Assembly: GCF_003352005.1 (NCBI RefSeq) | Contig: NZ_CP024848.1 | Span: forward strand, 3,977,001 to 4,041,000 | Origin: Oceanobacillus zhaokaii | GTDB taxonomy: Bacteria > Bacillota > Bacilli > Bacillales > Amphibacillaceae | DNA: 64,000 bases | Direction: 5' to 3' | Shown: in pieces, positions 26,296-35,470 of the stretch | Layout of the letters: each line of letters starts with the position of its first letter | How positions within the stretch are numbered: position 1 is the first letter of the stretch | The notes under the pieces: model-generated | What the model saw: the letters and a program-made list of their open reading frames with translations, nothing else | The model's database searches: none | What the model was told of the DNA's origin: nothing | Translations under genes and position numbers: made by a program

Positions 26296-26780
26296 AGTTG
26301 TCACCCTTTTTTATTAGATTCATAGATTCTTCTAATTATATTTTTGCTTACTAGAACTTTACATCAGATTCTCAGTTTCTGGCATTGTCTTATTTATAAA
26401 AGACGGGATATATGCCTCAATGCATTTAATAGCTAGTTCTATTGTATCATTTTTATGGTATCTGTTTTGACTGGTCATATATATATCAGATAATTTATTT
26501 TATTACAGACACAAAAAAAACAGAATATATAAAGATAATAAGTCTGTTTGAACTTAGATAAAAACAGAGACAGACCATAATTCAGGACTTTCTCTGTTCC
26601 TAATTTAGTTTTCATTTGGCCTGTCTTTATTACTACCGTCCGATATAGTAATTTCTGCCGATTACGATATCTGTTGAAAATTCACGTGCATCATGAAATG
26701 CGCCACTCGTTATTCCGGTGCATTAATTCCCATTACTTTCAACAAAGAAACCATCTATCCTAAGCGCCATTATCTTCCTA
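26296..26780. other. Intergenic region between helicase and GHKL operon
   Basis: About 485 bp. It contains a TACAAT -10-like box on the minus strand near 26445 with two direct GATAC copies around it, a possible promoter for the GHKL operon. A repeat hairpin follows at 26563-26598 and a short protein-like minus-strand stretch at 26633-26722. No complete gene is present. Confidence 0.4.
26563..26598. repeat. CAGAGACAG-type palindrome
   Basis: AACAGAGA (26563-26570) pairs with TCTCTGTT (26591-26598). GAGACAGACC follows the left arm, and GGCCTGTC appears about 20 bases further right. It is related to the terminator repeat at 20878 and may end the helicase transcript. Confidence 0.5.
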
Positions 26781-29681
26781 TTAACTATCGACTCCATTCA
26801 CAATATAATGATACAGCTTACTATCAATTGGCTGCTCCATCACCATATTCATATGTACAACTGGAATTTCCTTGCCTTTTTTATCCTTCATCTTATCTTG
26901 TTGAACAGTCTCTTTATCAGGAATTGCTTCTCCTAAATAATAAAAGCCACTACCCTCGTCGTCATCCTTTTTCATAAAGATATGAATATCACTGTTGTTT
27001 TCTTCGGCATTAATTATTTTTTGAACTTCTCCTGACTCCAAGGTTCTGTTACTTCTCGTATACCATTTAAGAATCTCTGGACTGATAAACTCATCGCCAT
27101 AGTCTACACTTGCCTCTACTTTATCATTTTTATGATAGGTAACAAATATAGGACAGGTTTGGTGTTTTGGCTTATAGCCGTACATCGTTGAACTTTCGTC
27201 ATTATGCCAGTTCAACAACTTACAAGCATCTTTTCTGGAATACTTCTCGTAAAGTGTAAGTGGCTTATTCGGTTGGTAGGCTTTACTCTTTTCCATTGCA
27301 CTTTGTAAGACATCATTCACTAAATGCCTGAAGTATGTATTTGAATTTAGACTATCCTGGATCTTTTTATTAAACGCACAGTACCTATCATCTTCACGCC
27401 AGATTACAATTGGCTCGCTTCCATATTTCCGCTGATCCGCTTGGGTAAAAAATGTTAAGTCAAGTACGCGATGCACAGAGTCTAATGTAGCATCATCTAT
27501 CAGACAATTTGATTTTCTTAATTCGTCCAGATAATCCTCATATTTTACTATTTCATTTTGTAATAACAAACTCAGTAAAATGAGTTCATGTTTTCTTTTT
27601 CCATCTATTATTTCGGTTGAAAGCATTGTTAGCACACTATTTTCGTACACATTTAATACTGGAATTTCTTCCTTCATTCTTAACAAAAATTGATAGTAGT
27701 TCTTATATTTATCTGCAATAACAACTGGATCAATAGAATGATTCGTTACAAAGTCATAAAAATACGGAACCTTACCAATTCTATTTTTCAATTCAACATA
27801 TGCATCTTTTAAAATCTTCACTGCTGTTAGATTACTATTATTGATAGACTTAAAGATTTGCCTTTTAGCAATTTCTTCAAAATTTACCGTCGAAACTCCT
27901 TTAATATAGCTAGTTTCTGTTGTGTGTCTGCGGATATTATCTTTGTTCTGTGACTTATCTCCTGATAGTGCTACAGGGATTAAATAGTTGTTTTTATAGT
28001 TACCAATAAAATCAATGATCGTAACAAAATCCTTTGTATCATGCTTACGGAGTCCCCGTCCTAGTTGTTGAATAAAAATGATACTTGATTGCGTCTGTCT
28101 CAACATAACAACTTGATTTATGCTTGGGATATCTATTCCTTCATTAAAAATATCAACCGTTAGTATGTAATCAATTGCTCCATTTTCCAGTCTATCTACT
28201 TGATGTATTCTCTCTTCCTGAGAATTGTCACCAGTCAACGCAACTGTACGGAATCCCTTTTCATTTAATGCAGAAGATAGCTTACTCGCTTCTTCCTTTC
28301 TGCTACAGAACATCAATCCTCGTACTCTATCACCCGAAAATCCATAGTAATTAATCTTATCAATGATATGATTTACACGCTCTTCTGTAACTAGGTTTGA
28401 CAAAATAGTCGCATCATTAATAATCTCTCCGTCATATTCCAAATCTGTCACACCAAAATAATGAAAAGGACAAAGCATATCTTCTTCCAGCGCTTCCTGT
28501 AGACGAATTTCATAAGCAATATGATAATCAAATAGCTCATAAATATTAAAATCATCTGTTCGTTCTGGTGTAGCAGTCATTCCCATTAAAAATTTTGGTT
28601 GGAAGTACTCGATTACACTAAGATATGATTTCGCACCAGCTTTATGGACTTCATCTATGAGAATATAATCAAATTCCTCTGGATCAAATTGATTTAGCGT
28701 TTCTAGTTTGGAAATCGTTTGTATTGTAGCAAATAAATACCTAGCATCCGTTTGCTTGTTAGATCCTGATAAGATTCCGAAATCTTTCGTTTGACCACCC
28801 ATTATTCGTTGGAAGTCTGACTTTGCTTTATTAAGTATTTGCTCACGATGAACAATAAATAGCATTTTCTTAGGTGCAAATCTCCTTACGTCAAATGCTG
28901 AAAGATACGTTTTCCCTGTTCCCGTCGCTGAAATAACCAACCCTTTATCATGACCAGCATCCCGAACGGCTTGAATCTGTTTTAGTGCTGCTTGCTGCAT
29001 TTTATTTGGCTTAATTTGTAGTGCTTCCTCGAGAGGATTAACATTATATTGTGCAGGTAATTCGATGACCTTTTCTGTCTTAAATTCTACAGGCGTATAT
29101 GTACTTTCGTATTTAGAAATCCACGCATGGGTTAACGCTTGTGAATCCTTCCAAACCTCTTCAAATTGATTATTAAAATGATGAATTACCTCACCATCTT
29201 CATGAGAAGTAAGTTTTATATTCCATTCATGATTTACCTTTAATGCATGGGCAGTTAAATTTGAACTTCCAACAATTAAAGAATAATAGTCTTTATGGCC
29301 AAATATATAACCCTTTGAATGAAATCCTTCTATATCCGTCAATCTCACTTCAATATTAGTAATCTTCATTAATTCTTTAAACACTTTAGGCTGATTAAAA
29401 TTTAGAAAAGTAGACGTTAAGATACGACCATTTATTCCTTTCCTTTTAAGATCTAGTAAATAGGCCTTAAGCGTAGCGAGTCCGCTTTCCGTAATAAAAG
29501 CAACAGAGAAGATAAAAGAGTTACAGCTCTCTAGTTCTTCGAGTATTGAGGTTAGAACGTTTTCATTTTGTCTAGGATTATTTACTAAAAGCTTAGGTGT
29601 GTACCTGCTTGATTTATCATACTTCTTATCAATGAATCCTTTATGTAAAGATGTCTTCAAATTCTGTATAAAATTCTCCAT
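26781..29681 (-). CDS. PLD nuclease-superfamily 2 helicase fusion with DUF3427
   Basis: A 966-aa multidomain protein. A phospholipase D-like domain (about 45-190) has FHSKGYIFGHKD and GSSNLTAHAL, one HxK half-site plus the SSN motif. An SF2 helicase (about 235-560) follows with Walker A SATGTGKT, DEVH box in LIDEVHKAG, TATPER, and motif VI in QQLGRGLRKHD. A DUF3427 region covers about 600-966 (LLNWHNDESSTMYGYK). Such proteins probably act on DNA with nuclease and translocase activity and are often found in defence or repair loci. ATG at 29681 follows GGTGG; the ATG 12 bases upstream overlaps that site. It is preceded by its own promoter with a palindrome and by a NUDIX gene. Confidence 0.9.
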   Translation of the reverse strand: MENFIQNLKTSLHKGFIDKKYDKSSRYTPKLLVNNPRQNENVLTSILEELESCNSFIFSVAFITESGLATLKAYLLDLKRKGINGRILTSTFLNFNQPKVFKELMKITNIEVRLTDIEGFHSKGYIFGHKDYYSLIVGSSNLTAHALKVNHEWNIKLTSHEDGEVIHHFNNQFEEVWKDSQALTHAWISKYESTYTPVEFKTEKVIELPAQYNVNPLEEALQIKPNKMQQAALKQIQAVRDAGHDKGLVISATGTGKTYLSAFDVRRFAPKKMLFIVHREQILNKAKSDFQRIMGGQTKDFGILSGSNKQTDARYLFATIQTISKLETLNQFDPEEFDYILIDEVHKAGAKSYLSVIEYFQPKFLMGMTATPERTDDFNIYELFDYHIAYEIRLQEALEEDMLCPFHYFGVTDLEYDGEIINDATILSNLVTEERVNHIIDKINYYGFSGDRVRGLMFCSRKEEASKLSSALNEKGFRTVALTGDNSQEERIHQVDRLENGAIDYILTVDIFNEGIDIPSINQVVMLRQTQSSIIFIQQLGRGLRKHDTKDFVTIIDFIGNYKNNYLIPVALSGDKSQNKDNIRRHTTETSYIKGVSTVNFEEIAKRQIFKSINNSNLTAVKILKDAYVELKNRIGKVPYFYDFVTNHSIDPVVIADKYKNYYQFLLRMKEEIPVLNVYENSVLTMLSTEIIDGKRKHELILLSLLLQNEIVKYEDYLDELRKSNCLIDDATLDSVHRVLDLTFFTQADQRKYGSEPIVIWREDDRYCAFNKKIQDSLNSNTYFRHLVNDVLQSAMEKSKAYQPNKPLTLYEKYSRKDACKLLNWHNDESSTMYGYKPKHQTCPIFVTYHKNDKVEASVDYGDEFISPEILKWYTRSNRTLESGEVQKIINAEENNSDIHIFMKKDDDEGSGFYYLGEAIPDKETVQQDKMKDKKGKEIPVVHMNMVMEQPIDSKLYHYIVNGVDS

Positions 29682-29700
29682 AATAACCACCATTCATTAC

Positions 29701-29744
29701 TATCCTTATAGGATAATTTTACTACTTCACCTACTTAACCGCAA
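29701..29744 (-). promoter_or_regulatory. Promoter with overlapping palindrome before the helicase gene
   Basis: On the minus strand TTGCGG (29739-29744), 17 bases, then TAAAAT (29716-29721). Directly downstream TATCCT (29701-29706) and AGGATA (29710-29715) form a perfect 6-bp inverted repeat at the presumed transcription start, a good site for a repressor. Confidence 0.6.
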
Positions 29745-29764
29745 ACTCATTTTAAAATATTCAA

Positions 29765-29792
29765 AAAGCTATTCATGATTATGAATAGCTTT
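29765..29792 (-). terminator. Terminator of the NUDIX gene
   Basis: AAAGCTATTCAT (29765-29776) pairs exactly with ATGAATAGCTTT (29781-29792), followed on the minus strand by TT-rich sequence. This separates the NUDIX transcript from the helicase. Confidence 0.8.
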
Positions 29793-29800
29793 GATATATA

Positions 29801-30199
29801 TTATAAGGAATATTCGTTTGCTAACTTCTCAATAGCTGGTACGTCTGCAGGCGCCCAATCCAACAACTCAAGTTCATTTGGCGCTAACCATTTTATTTCA
29901 GCATGCTCCGTTAATACAGGTTCACCCTCAATAAGTTTACATATATATGTAGTTAAATGGACAATACCAAAATCATATTCATAATCAGTATGATCCACCT
30001 TTTCACCAATTTCTATTTTACAATGCATTTCTTCATTTATTTCCCTTTTTAATGCTTCTTGGGGTGTCTCGCCTGATTCAATTTTCCCTCCAGGAAATTC
30101 CCATTTGTATGGAAGCGATTTATCTGGTCCTCTTTGGGCACATAGTATTTTACCATTATTAATGATTACCGCTCCAACGACATGTATATCTTTCTTCAT
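29801..30199 (-). CDS. NUDIX hydrolase, (deoxy)nucleoside triphosphate pyrophosphohydrolase (MutT-like)
   Basis: A 132-aa NUDIX protein. The box GGKIESGETPQEALKREINE continues EMHC and satisfies GX5EX7REUXEEXGU closely, at about residues 36-58. It likely cleaves damaged or modified nucleoside triphosphates such as 8-oxo-dGTP. ATG at 30199 follows GGGAGG. It lies upstream of the PLD-helicase gene on the same strand. I recall helicases of this kind occurring next to MutT-like genes, which would fit a joint role, but a terminator lies between them here. Confidence 0.9.
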   Translation of the reverse strand: MKKDIHVVGAVIINNGKILCAQRGPDKSLPYKWEFPGGKIESGETPQEALKREINEEMHCKIEIGEKVDHTDYEYDFGIVHLTTYICKLIEGEPVLTEHAEIKWLAPNELELLDWAPADVPAIEKLANEYSL

Positions 30200-30371
30200 A
30201 GTATCCTCCCTTTGATAAAAGCACCTTATACTTCTAAGTATTATTAATACTATTATAGACCAAACTTTTGAATAGAAGAAAATAGTTTAGCTTTAAAGTG
30301 GGATCTTTAAGCAGGAGGCGGAGGGTCAGGATTCTTGTACCTATAAAAGCGAATCTTAATTTGGGTCAAGC

Positions 30372-30458
30372 CTACCCTTTGCTCTTCTTAAATGCAAAGA
30401 ATGTTTGAAGTAAAAATGATAGTCCCATAAAACAACAACTCATTCCGCCTATTGTATT
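30372..30458 (-). pseudogene. 3' remnant of a small membrane-protein gene
   Basis: The minus strand reads IGGMSCCFMGLSFLLQTFF, then AFKKSKG and stop. A hydrophobic helix followed by a basic tail is typical of small Bacillus membrane proteins. An in-frame stop closes the frame just upstream and no ribosome-binding site is present. The gap 30200-30508 holds nothing else recognisable. Confidence 0.35.
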
Positions 30459-30508
30459 CTATACTTATGATACAGTTCACTATGCCTTTCCGGTCATACA
30501 ACGTTCTT

Positions 30509-31054
30509 CTAACTCTCGAATGTAGACCAATCTGCTAAAGATAACCGACCAACAATATCATAACCATTTCCTTCCCCTTTAGGCTTTACAATAACTGTCC
30601 CCATATAAGGTATTTGACCTAGGCCTACTCCTTCTGGAAAACCGTGAGCAACAATAACCTTATTTCTTCCCTCTCCTGGGATTTTTTCTAAAACAGACTT
30701 AAGATGATTCAAAATACCTTGTTTATCATTACTAGGTACTTCTCCACTCAACCTGTCTATCTCAGCCCAAAATGGATTAACTTGAACATTGCCATTTCCA
30801 AATGCTAACTGCGCTGTTTCGATGGTCCTGCAAAAAGGACTTACAGAAACAGGGTATTCAATCGGTATTTGTAAGTAACGAATTATTTCCCCATAGTAAG
30901 TAGCTTGCCTCCGTCCATAATCAGAAAGATTTCTTTGGGTTAGACAGTCTTGAAAGTTTAAATAGGGTAAATCACTTCCAACGTTTGCTTCCCCATGCCT
31001 TGCATAGAATATAAATCCACCTTTTCTAAGTGAATTAAGTAAAGATCCATTCAG
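30509..31054 (-). CDS. Histidine phosphatase family protein without a usual start codon
   Basis: The open frame carries a complete histidine phosphatase (phosphoglycerate-mutase-like) domain. The catalytic RHG is in GGFIFYARHGEANVGSD, NLSDYGRRQATYYG follows, then SPFCRTIETAQLAF, and KVIVAHGFPEGVGLG closes. No ATG, GTG or TTG precedes the RHG motif in frame. The position is bounded by a TGA at 31072-31074. A GGGGAAGG ribosome-binding site stands before CTG at 31054, which I use as the nominal start. Alternatively, removing one G from the GGGG run would join the frame to ATG at 31073. So this is either a CTG-started gene or one recently broken at its 5' end. Sugar or nucleotide phosphate substrates are possible. 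Confidence 0.7.
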   Translation of the reverse strand: MNGSLLNSLRKGGFIFYARHGEANVGSDLPYLNFQDCLTQRNLSDYGRRQATYYGEIIRYLQIPIEYPVSVSPFCRTIETAQLAFGNGNVQVNPFWAEIDRLSGEVPSNDKQGILNHLKSVLEKIPGEGRNKVIVAHGFPEGVGLGQIPYMGTVIVKPKGEGNGYDIVGRLSLADWSTFES

Positions 31055-31358
31055 CTCAACCTTCCCCTTTCATGTAAACATCTAACGATACTGCTAATGT
31101 ATGTATGTTATTTACTAACTGTTAAAGGCGTTATAATATCGTACTGTAACGGATTTCCTAGTTCAGAAATGTATAATCTCAATGGTTATAAAGGCTGCAT
31201 TTAGAGGCATTTTTTCAATATGCGATGATAGCCTAAGACTGGATAGATTACACATTGTATTGAAGTGCTCAAAAAAAACCACCTAAATCTTTGTCTCATC
31301 AACGATTAGATGGTTCTTTTTAAAAATATGTTACTAGATAAAGAGATTAAGTCTTTCC
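31055..31358 (-). terminator. Intergenic region with terminator of the downstream-labelled large gene
   Basis: AACCACCTAAATC (31277-31289) pairs with GATTAGATGGTT (31304-31315), with oligo-A on one side and oligo-T on the other. It lies just past the stop of the gene ending at 31359. The rest of the gap shows no gene. Confidence 0.6.
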
Positions 31359-33188
31359 TTACCTCTTCAACAACTGTCTCGCCAATTGCCGATCTTCCTT
31401 ATCCTTAGTCCTAGCTGCAACATCTCTAATAATTCCCTGCATGTTATGCTGCTGCGAAAACGAAGGAGACCACTCACTCAGTACACTCAGCGCATGATAC
31501 TGTAAACCCCCAATATCTGATTTAAGCGCAGCTTCAATCAACGGAACTCCCACTCCTTCATGCACATATAAATCCTGAACAATACATTGCAGACAATCCT
31601 GTTCATCCTCTGAAAGATTTGATAACGATAAATGCGTTTCCGCAAATGTACATAGCTCTTGAATATGCTGACGATTATTTGTCTCCATAACCGTAGAATA
31701 CAATGCAATGTTTGTCGGATATTTCTCCATCAATTCGAATAAATTCTGGGTGATGTCTAACTGATAAAATTGAGCAATTTCAAGCGCCTTAATATTGCTA
31801 TCTTGCTGCAGTGCATCCATCGCAAGCTGTGGCCATTTAGGGTCATTTACAAAGACTTGAATTGCTTGCTGAATAGCAGTGTGTTCATGTTCTTTCCATT
31901 GGTCGTTGTTAAACCGCTCTTCCCAAATTTCTTCTTCGTCATTTATAAATTCACTTATTTTCATAAGAGGATAGAAATCTTCAAGTGTTTTACAGTGCGT
32001 ACGTGCATGGTATACAAAGCGTGAAAGCACTGCGCCTGCATACGGATATTCTTCGATACCTTCGGGAGCATGCTCACTTAATAACCCTTCGATGATTAGA
32101 CCTGCTCCATCATACAGCTCTTTTGAAATCGTTTCTTCGTAAAGGGCTACGTCAAGCTCTCCATTTACGGCACATGTATAAGCTAAATATTCATTCATAA
32201 TTGTATTCTTGCAGCCTTCTGTCAGTAACCAATACTTTATTTCTGGCGTTGGTGCTTCCAGTTGTTCAACAGCCGTAATTTTCCCCCAGCCATGAAGTAC
32301 TTGCGCGAGTCGCCAAATGTCGTTGTTTGCTTCCGTTGTGCCATTTTTCAATGCAAAGATTACATAGGCTGTAAATTCTTCATGCTTGCCTAATGTATAT
32401 AGTAAATCTTTATATTTTTCACAGTTCGTACAACCTAGTACAGTGATTGCGAATTTTACAACCTCTCGATGTGCAGCATGCTCAAGTAGCCATAATGCCT
32501 CTTGCTGCACAAGGGTCTCGTCCAACCCGGCTTGTGGGAATCGTTCAATGAATTCATCACGGTAGCTGGAGATATTATCAAAGATAATTTTTTCGTATGT
32601 GGTCTTTCTTGTTTTGGTCGTCGGATCATTGATTTGTTCTTCAAACAGCTTCAGCAGCTTTTTCACATAAAATGGTGTGGGTATGTCATCTGTAAAATTA
32701 TCGGATAAACCTGCAGCCATTCGTGGATGATTTTCATCATATAAATATTCTTCATCTGGTAAACGCTCATCTACTATTTTATTGTGTGTTTCTATTTGCC
32801 TCTCTATAAAGGGAACGATTTTTTCTTTATGCTCCCACGGAATTAATTCCAGCTTCAGTGCTTCCTCTAAAACCGTTTTATTATTGATCTTCACAATACA
32901 TTTAACACGTGTATAACCGCCAATTTTAACGGAAACCTTATGCTTTTTGCCGTCTGGCAGCTCAAGTGTCCCCGATAATTTCGAATATGGCATAAGATGC
33001 GAAAGTAGATATTTTCGTTTATTCCTGTCAACCGTTATTCCATCAATGATAAGCAGCTCTTCTTTTATCTTGTTTACGATTTCAATACGATGGCCTTTAT
33101 AATCAATCTCCCATGTTCTATCTACTTCTTTTTCTACGTCCTTCATTACGTTACGCATTTCACGTTTAAATTCATCTTTAAAGCCCAT
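31359..33188 (-). CDS. Large cytosolic protein of the family often labelled limonene hydroxylase
   Basis: A 609-aa protein without signal or membrane segments. The N-terminal 120 residues form a beta-rich domain (VDRNKRKYLLSHLMPYSKLS, then LPDGKKHKVSVKIGGY). The remainder is helical, with repeats of HEAT/armadillo character (QQEALWLLEHAAHREVVKFA, GLQYHALSVLSEWS). I recognise the family from Bacillus genomes, where it carries the name limonene hydroxylase. Nothing in the sequence supports a hydroxylase: there is no flavin, haem or iron motif. The name is best regarded as unsupported. ATG at 33188 follows GGAGG. Monocistronic with its own terminator. Confidence 0.8.
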   Translation of the reverse strand: MGFKDEFKREMRNVMKDVEKEVDRTWEIDYKGHRIEIVNKIKEELLIIDGITVDRNKRKYLLSHLMPYSKLSGTLELPDGKKHKVSVKIGGYTRVKCIVKINNKTVLEEALKLELIPWEHKEKIVPFIERQIETHNKIVDERLPDEEYLYDENHPRMAAGLSDNFTDDIPTPFYVKKLLKLFEEQINDPTTKTRKTTYEKIIFDNISSYRDEFIERFPQAGLDETLVQQEALWLLEHAAHREVVKFAITVLGCTNCEKYKDLLYTLGKHEEFTAYVIFALKNGTTEANNDIWRLAQVLHGWGKITAVEQLEAPTPEIKYWLLTEGCKNTIMNEYLAYTCAVNGELDVALYEETISKELYDGAGLIIEGLLSEHAPEGIEEYPYAGAVLSRFVYHARTHCKTLEDFYPLMKISEFINDEEEIWEERFNNDQWKEHEHTAIQQAIQVFVNDPKWPQLAMDALQQDSNIKALEIAQFYQLDITQNLFELMEKYPTNIALYSTVMETNNRQHIQELCTFAETHLSLSNLSEDEQDCLQCIVQDLYVHEGVGVPLIEAALKSDIGGLQYHALSVLSEWSPSFSQQHNMQGIIRDVAARTKDKEDRQLARQLLKR

Positions 33189-33406
33189 GAGGTCCTCCTA
33201 AAAGTATCGATGGAATACAGTATTTTTTCTATTTATATCAGCTTCTGTTTCCTTCTGCGAATTGGTATTTTTTTGAAATTTATATTTCCAATATTTAATA
33301 ATACAACATATTTCAAGGAAGTATAGCTTCTATTGAAAATAATAAGTAAATTTCTATACTCTTTGCTCGCTCAATTAATTTACTTGGAATCCTAACCATT
33401 AAAAAA

Positions 33407-33427
33407 GGCGCTGATAAAGTCAGCGCC
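33407..33427 (-). terminator. Terminator of the 5'-nucleotidase gene
   Basis: GGCGCTGA (33407-33414) pairs with TCAGCGCC (33420-33427), followed on the minus strand by TTTTTTA. Confidence 0.88.
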
Positions 33428-33464
33428 CATTGTTGTACTTAACTATTTTTTATTTAACATAGAA

Positions 33465-35075
33465 TTATTGCACATCAATTCTATCTAATGCAGGTGCTTG
33501 AATAGGTTCCTCGAAACTCTTAATATATTCAACCATCGCTTCATAGTCAACTGGACCATTAACCGGATTCTTGCCTTCTTTAAATACCGTGAATCCGTCT
33601 CCGCCCGTTGCTAAGTAATTGTTTGCTGTAACTGTATATGTTTGATCAGGATTTATAGGATTCCCCTCATCATCGGTGATTTCCACAATTCTCTCACCAA
33701 TCGGCGCGTTCTGATCCCATGTGTATTGTAGACCGGATATTTGCAGTATACGCTGGTAACTTCCACTCCACTGTTGTTCTAAAACGCTCTTAATTTGTTC
33801 CCCTGTCAGTTCCATCGAAACAAGACTATTTCCAAATGGTGAAGTGGTATATACTTCTCCCCACGTAATATCGCCTGCATCGAGATCAGCACGAATTCCA
33901 CCTGGATTCATGAAAGCAATATCCGTACCCATTACTGCACGCTGAGAGTCGGCTGTGAAATTACCAAGCGCTGATTCACCGCTGTCGTCCTGCTTTCTTG
34001 TTAAAGGATCGGTTGCTTCTCCAATGACTTCATTCACTAAAGGAGCTACCTTTGCCTTATAGGAATCGACCATTTCTTTCACTTCTGTATCAGGTTCGAT
34101 CCCTTCATGATATGTAGTCACAATTTCAGCCTCTTTGTGGACAATGTCTTTTGTTTTTGGATCAATCATTAAATCGACATCAGAAAAAGCAGTTCCATTT
34201 GCGTAAGATTGCACGATTAACTTATTATCGACAATTGTATTGGCATAACTATGATTATGAGCACCATAAATAACGTCAATTTCATCATCTACTTCGTTTG
34301 CAAATTCAACCACATCACCAGATGGGTTCGAACCATCCTGATCAGATAAAACCGGATTATGAGCTAAAACAACAATCGATTGAACTCCCTTATCTTTTAA
34401 TTCTGCGGCTGTTTTATTAATAGCTTCCACTTCATCTGTAAATTCAATGCCTTCAACAGCACTAGGTACAACAATATTAGGAGTTTCCGTTGTTACAACG
34501 CCAATAAATCCAATCGGCATGCCGTTTACTTTTTTAATGACATATGGCGGAAGAATAGGTTCTCCAGTTTCTTCATTCATCACATTAGCTACGGTAAATG
34601 GGAAATTAGCTCCCTCGAAGTAACCGGTAGCCTCGTGTTCACCCCCGTTAATTAAACGCATCATTTCCTCAATGCCTTCATCGAATTCATGGTTTCCAAC
34701 TGTAGCTACATCCATATCTAATTCATTAAATAATTCAATTGTCGGTTCATCCTGCAATAAAGCTGAAGTCGGTGCACTTGCCCCAATCGCATCGCCAACA
34801 TGAACCTTTAATGTATCCGTATTATTTCTCTTCGCATCCGCTTCATATTCTTTTAAATAGGCTGCTAAGTATTCAGCACCGCCAACTTTCTTCCCTGCTA
34901 CTGTCCCGTATACATCAAGCTGACCATGAAAGTCATTCATTCCCAGCAGTTGAACCGGAATATACCTTTCCTTGTAATTGGAATGCTCAGGCGGGGCAGC
35001 TGAAACTGAAACCGTCGTACCTAAAAGTGAAAAGGATAATAACAAAGCTGGAATTACTTTCTTCATCTGTATCAT
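33465..35075 (-). CDS. Secreted bifunctional metallophosphatase/5'-nucleotidase (UshA/YfkN type)
   Basis: A 536-aa exported enzyme. The signal peptide is KKVIPALLLSFSLLGTTVSV followed by SAAPP. A calcineurin-like metal domain has LLGMNDFHGQLD, VHVGDAIGAS, VGNHEFDEG, LAHNP and YGAHNHSY. A 5'-nucleotidase C-terminal domain has NPGGIRADLDAGDITWGEVY and NNYLATGGDGF. It would release phosphate and nucleosides from extracellular nucleotides. The stop-side terminator is strong. ATG at 35075 follows AAGGAG; an internal ATG nine bases later is also possible. No anchor motif is seen, so it is probably free or loosely wall-bound. Confidence 0.9.
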   Translation of the reverse strand: MIQMKKVIPALLLSFSLLGTTVSVSAAPPEHSNYKERYIPVQLLGMNDFHGQLDVYGTVAGKKVGGAEYLAAYLKEYEADAKRNNTDTLKVHVGDAIGASAPTSALLQDEPTIELFNELDMDVATVGNHEFDEGIEEMMRLINGGEHEATGYFEGANFPFTVANVMNEETGEPILPPYVIKKVNGMPIGFIGVVTTETPNIVVPSAVEGIEFTDEVEAINKTAAELKDKGVQSIVVLAHNPVLSDQDGSNPSGDVVEFANEVDDEIDVIYGAHNHSYANTIVDNKLIVQSYANGTAFSDVDLMIDPKTKDIVHKEAEIVTTYHEGIEPDTEVKEMVDSYKAKVAPLVNEVIGEATDPLTRKQDDSGESALGNFTADSQRAVMGTDIAFMNPGGIRADLDAGDITWGEVYTTSPFGNSLVSMELTGEQIKSVLEQQWSGSYQRILQISGLQYTWDQNAPIGERIVEITDDEGNPINPDQTYTVTANNYLATGGDGFTVFKEGKNPVNGPVDYEAMVEYIKSFEEPIQAPALDRIDVQ

Positions 35076-35248
35076 TCTATCAATCTCCTTATGTATAGTT
35101 AATTCAAGCTTAACCTTAAGATATTAACTTATTATCACAGTGAGATAAATTTTTAGTTAAGATTAATAGGAAATTATATCCAGGACTATGGAGGTTAGTA
35201 TTTCTTAAAAATACTTAATAGAGGCTTAACTTCTGTTAATAATTCTGC

Positions 35249-35261
35249 GGAGGACTGACCC
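35249..35261. repeat. GGACTGACC-family repeat fragment
   Basis: GGAGGACTGACCC matches the cores at 16281 and 21005. It lies in a 395-bp gap (35076-35470) between divergent genes that otherwise shows only AT-rich promoter-like sequence. Confidence 0.45.
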
Positions 35262-35470
35262 TATTTCCCTATCTCCAATCTTATATCCATTATCCCCATT
35301 ACTAATTCCTCTATTAATAATAAGAGTCTATGCCAATTCTACCGTTTTTCGCATTACAGAAGGATAACCAAATTAGAACAACGAATGTATAGTCAATACA
35401 GTTGCGTAAGAAAGGAGTTATGTTTGATACTAATCAATTTTCATGTATACCATTCTAAAGGAGGAAGTCG

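Noticed and set aside
26633..26722. Protein-like minus-strand stretch TGITSGAFHDAREFSTDIVI downstream of the helicase
   Set aside because: Too short and bounded by stops; a loose likeness to an M20 peptidase SGAxHDA motif is not enough to call a remnant.
26693..26977. A 94-codon plus-strand frame overlapping the helicase 3' end
   Set aside because: It lies mostly antisense to the conserved DUF3427 region and has no start signal.
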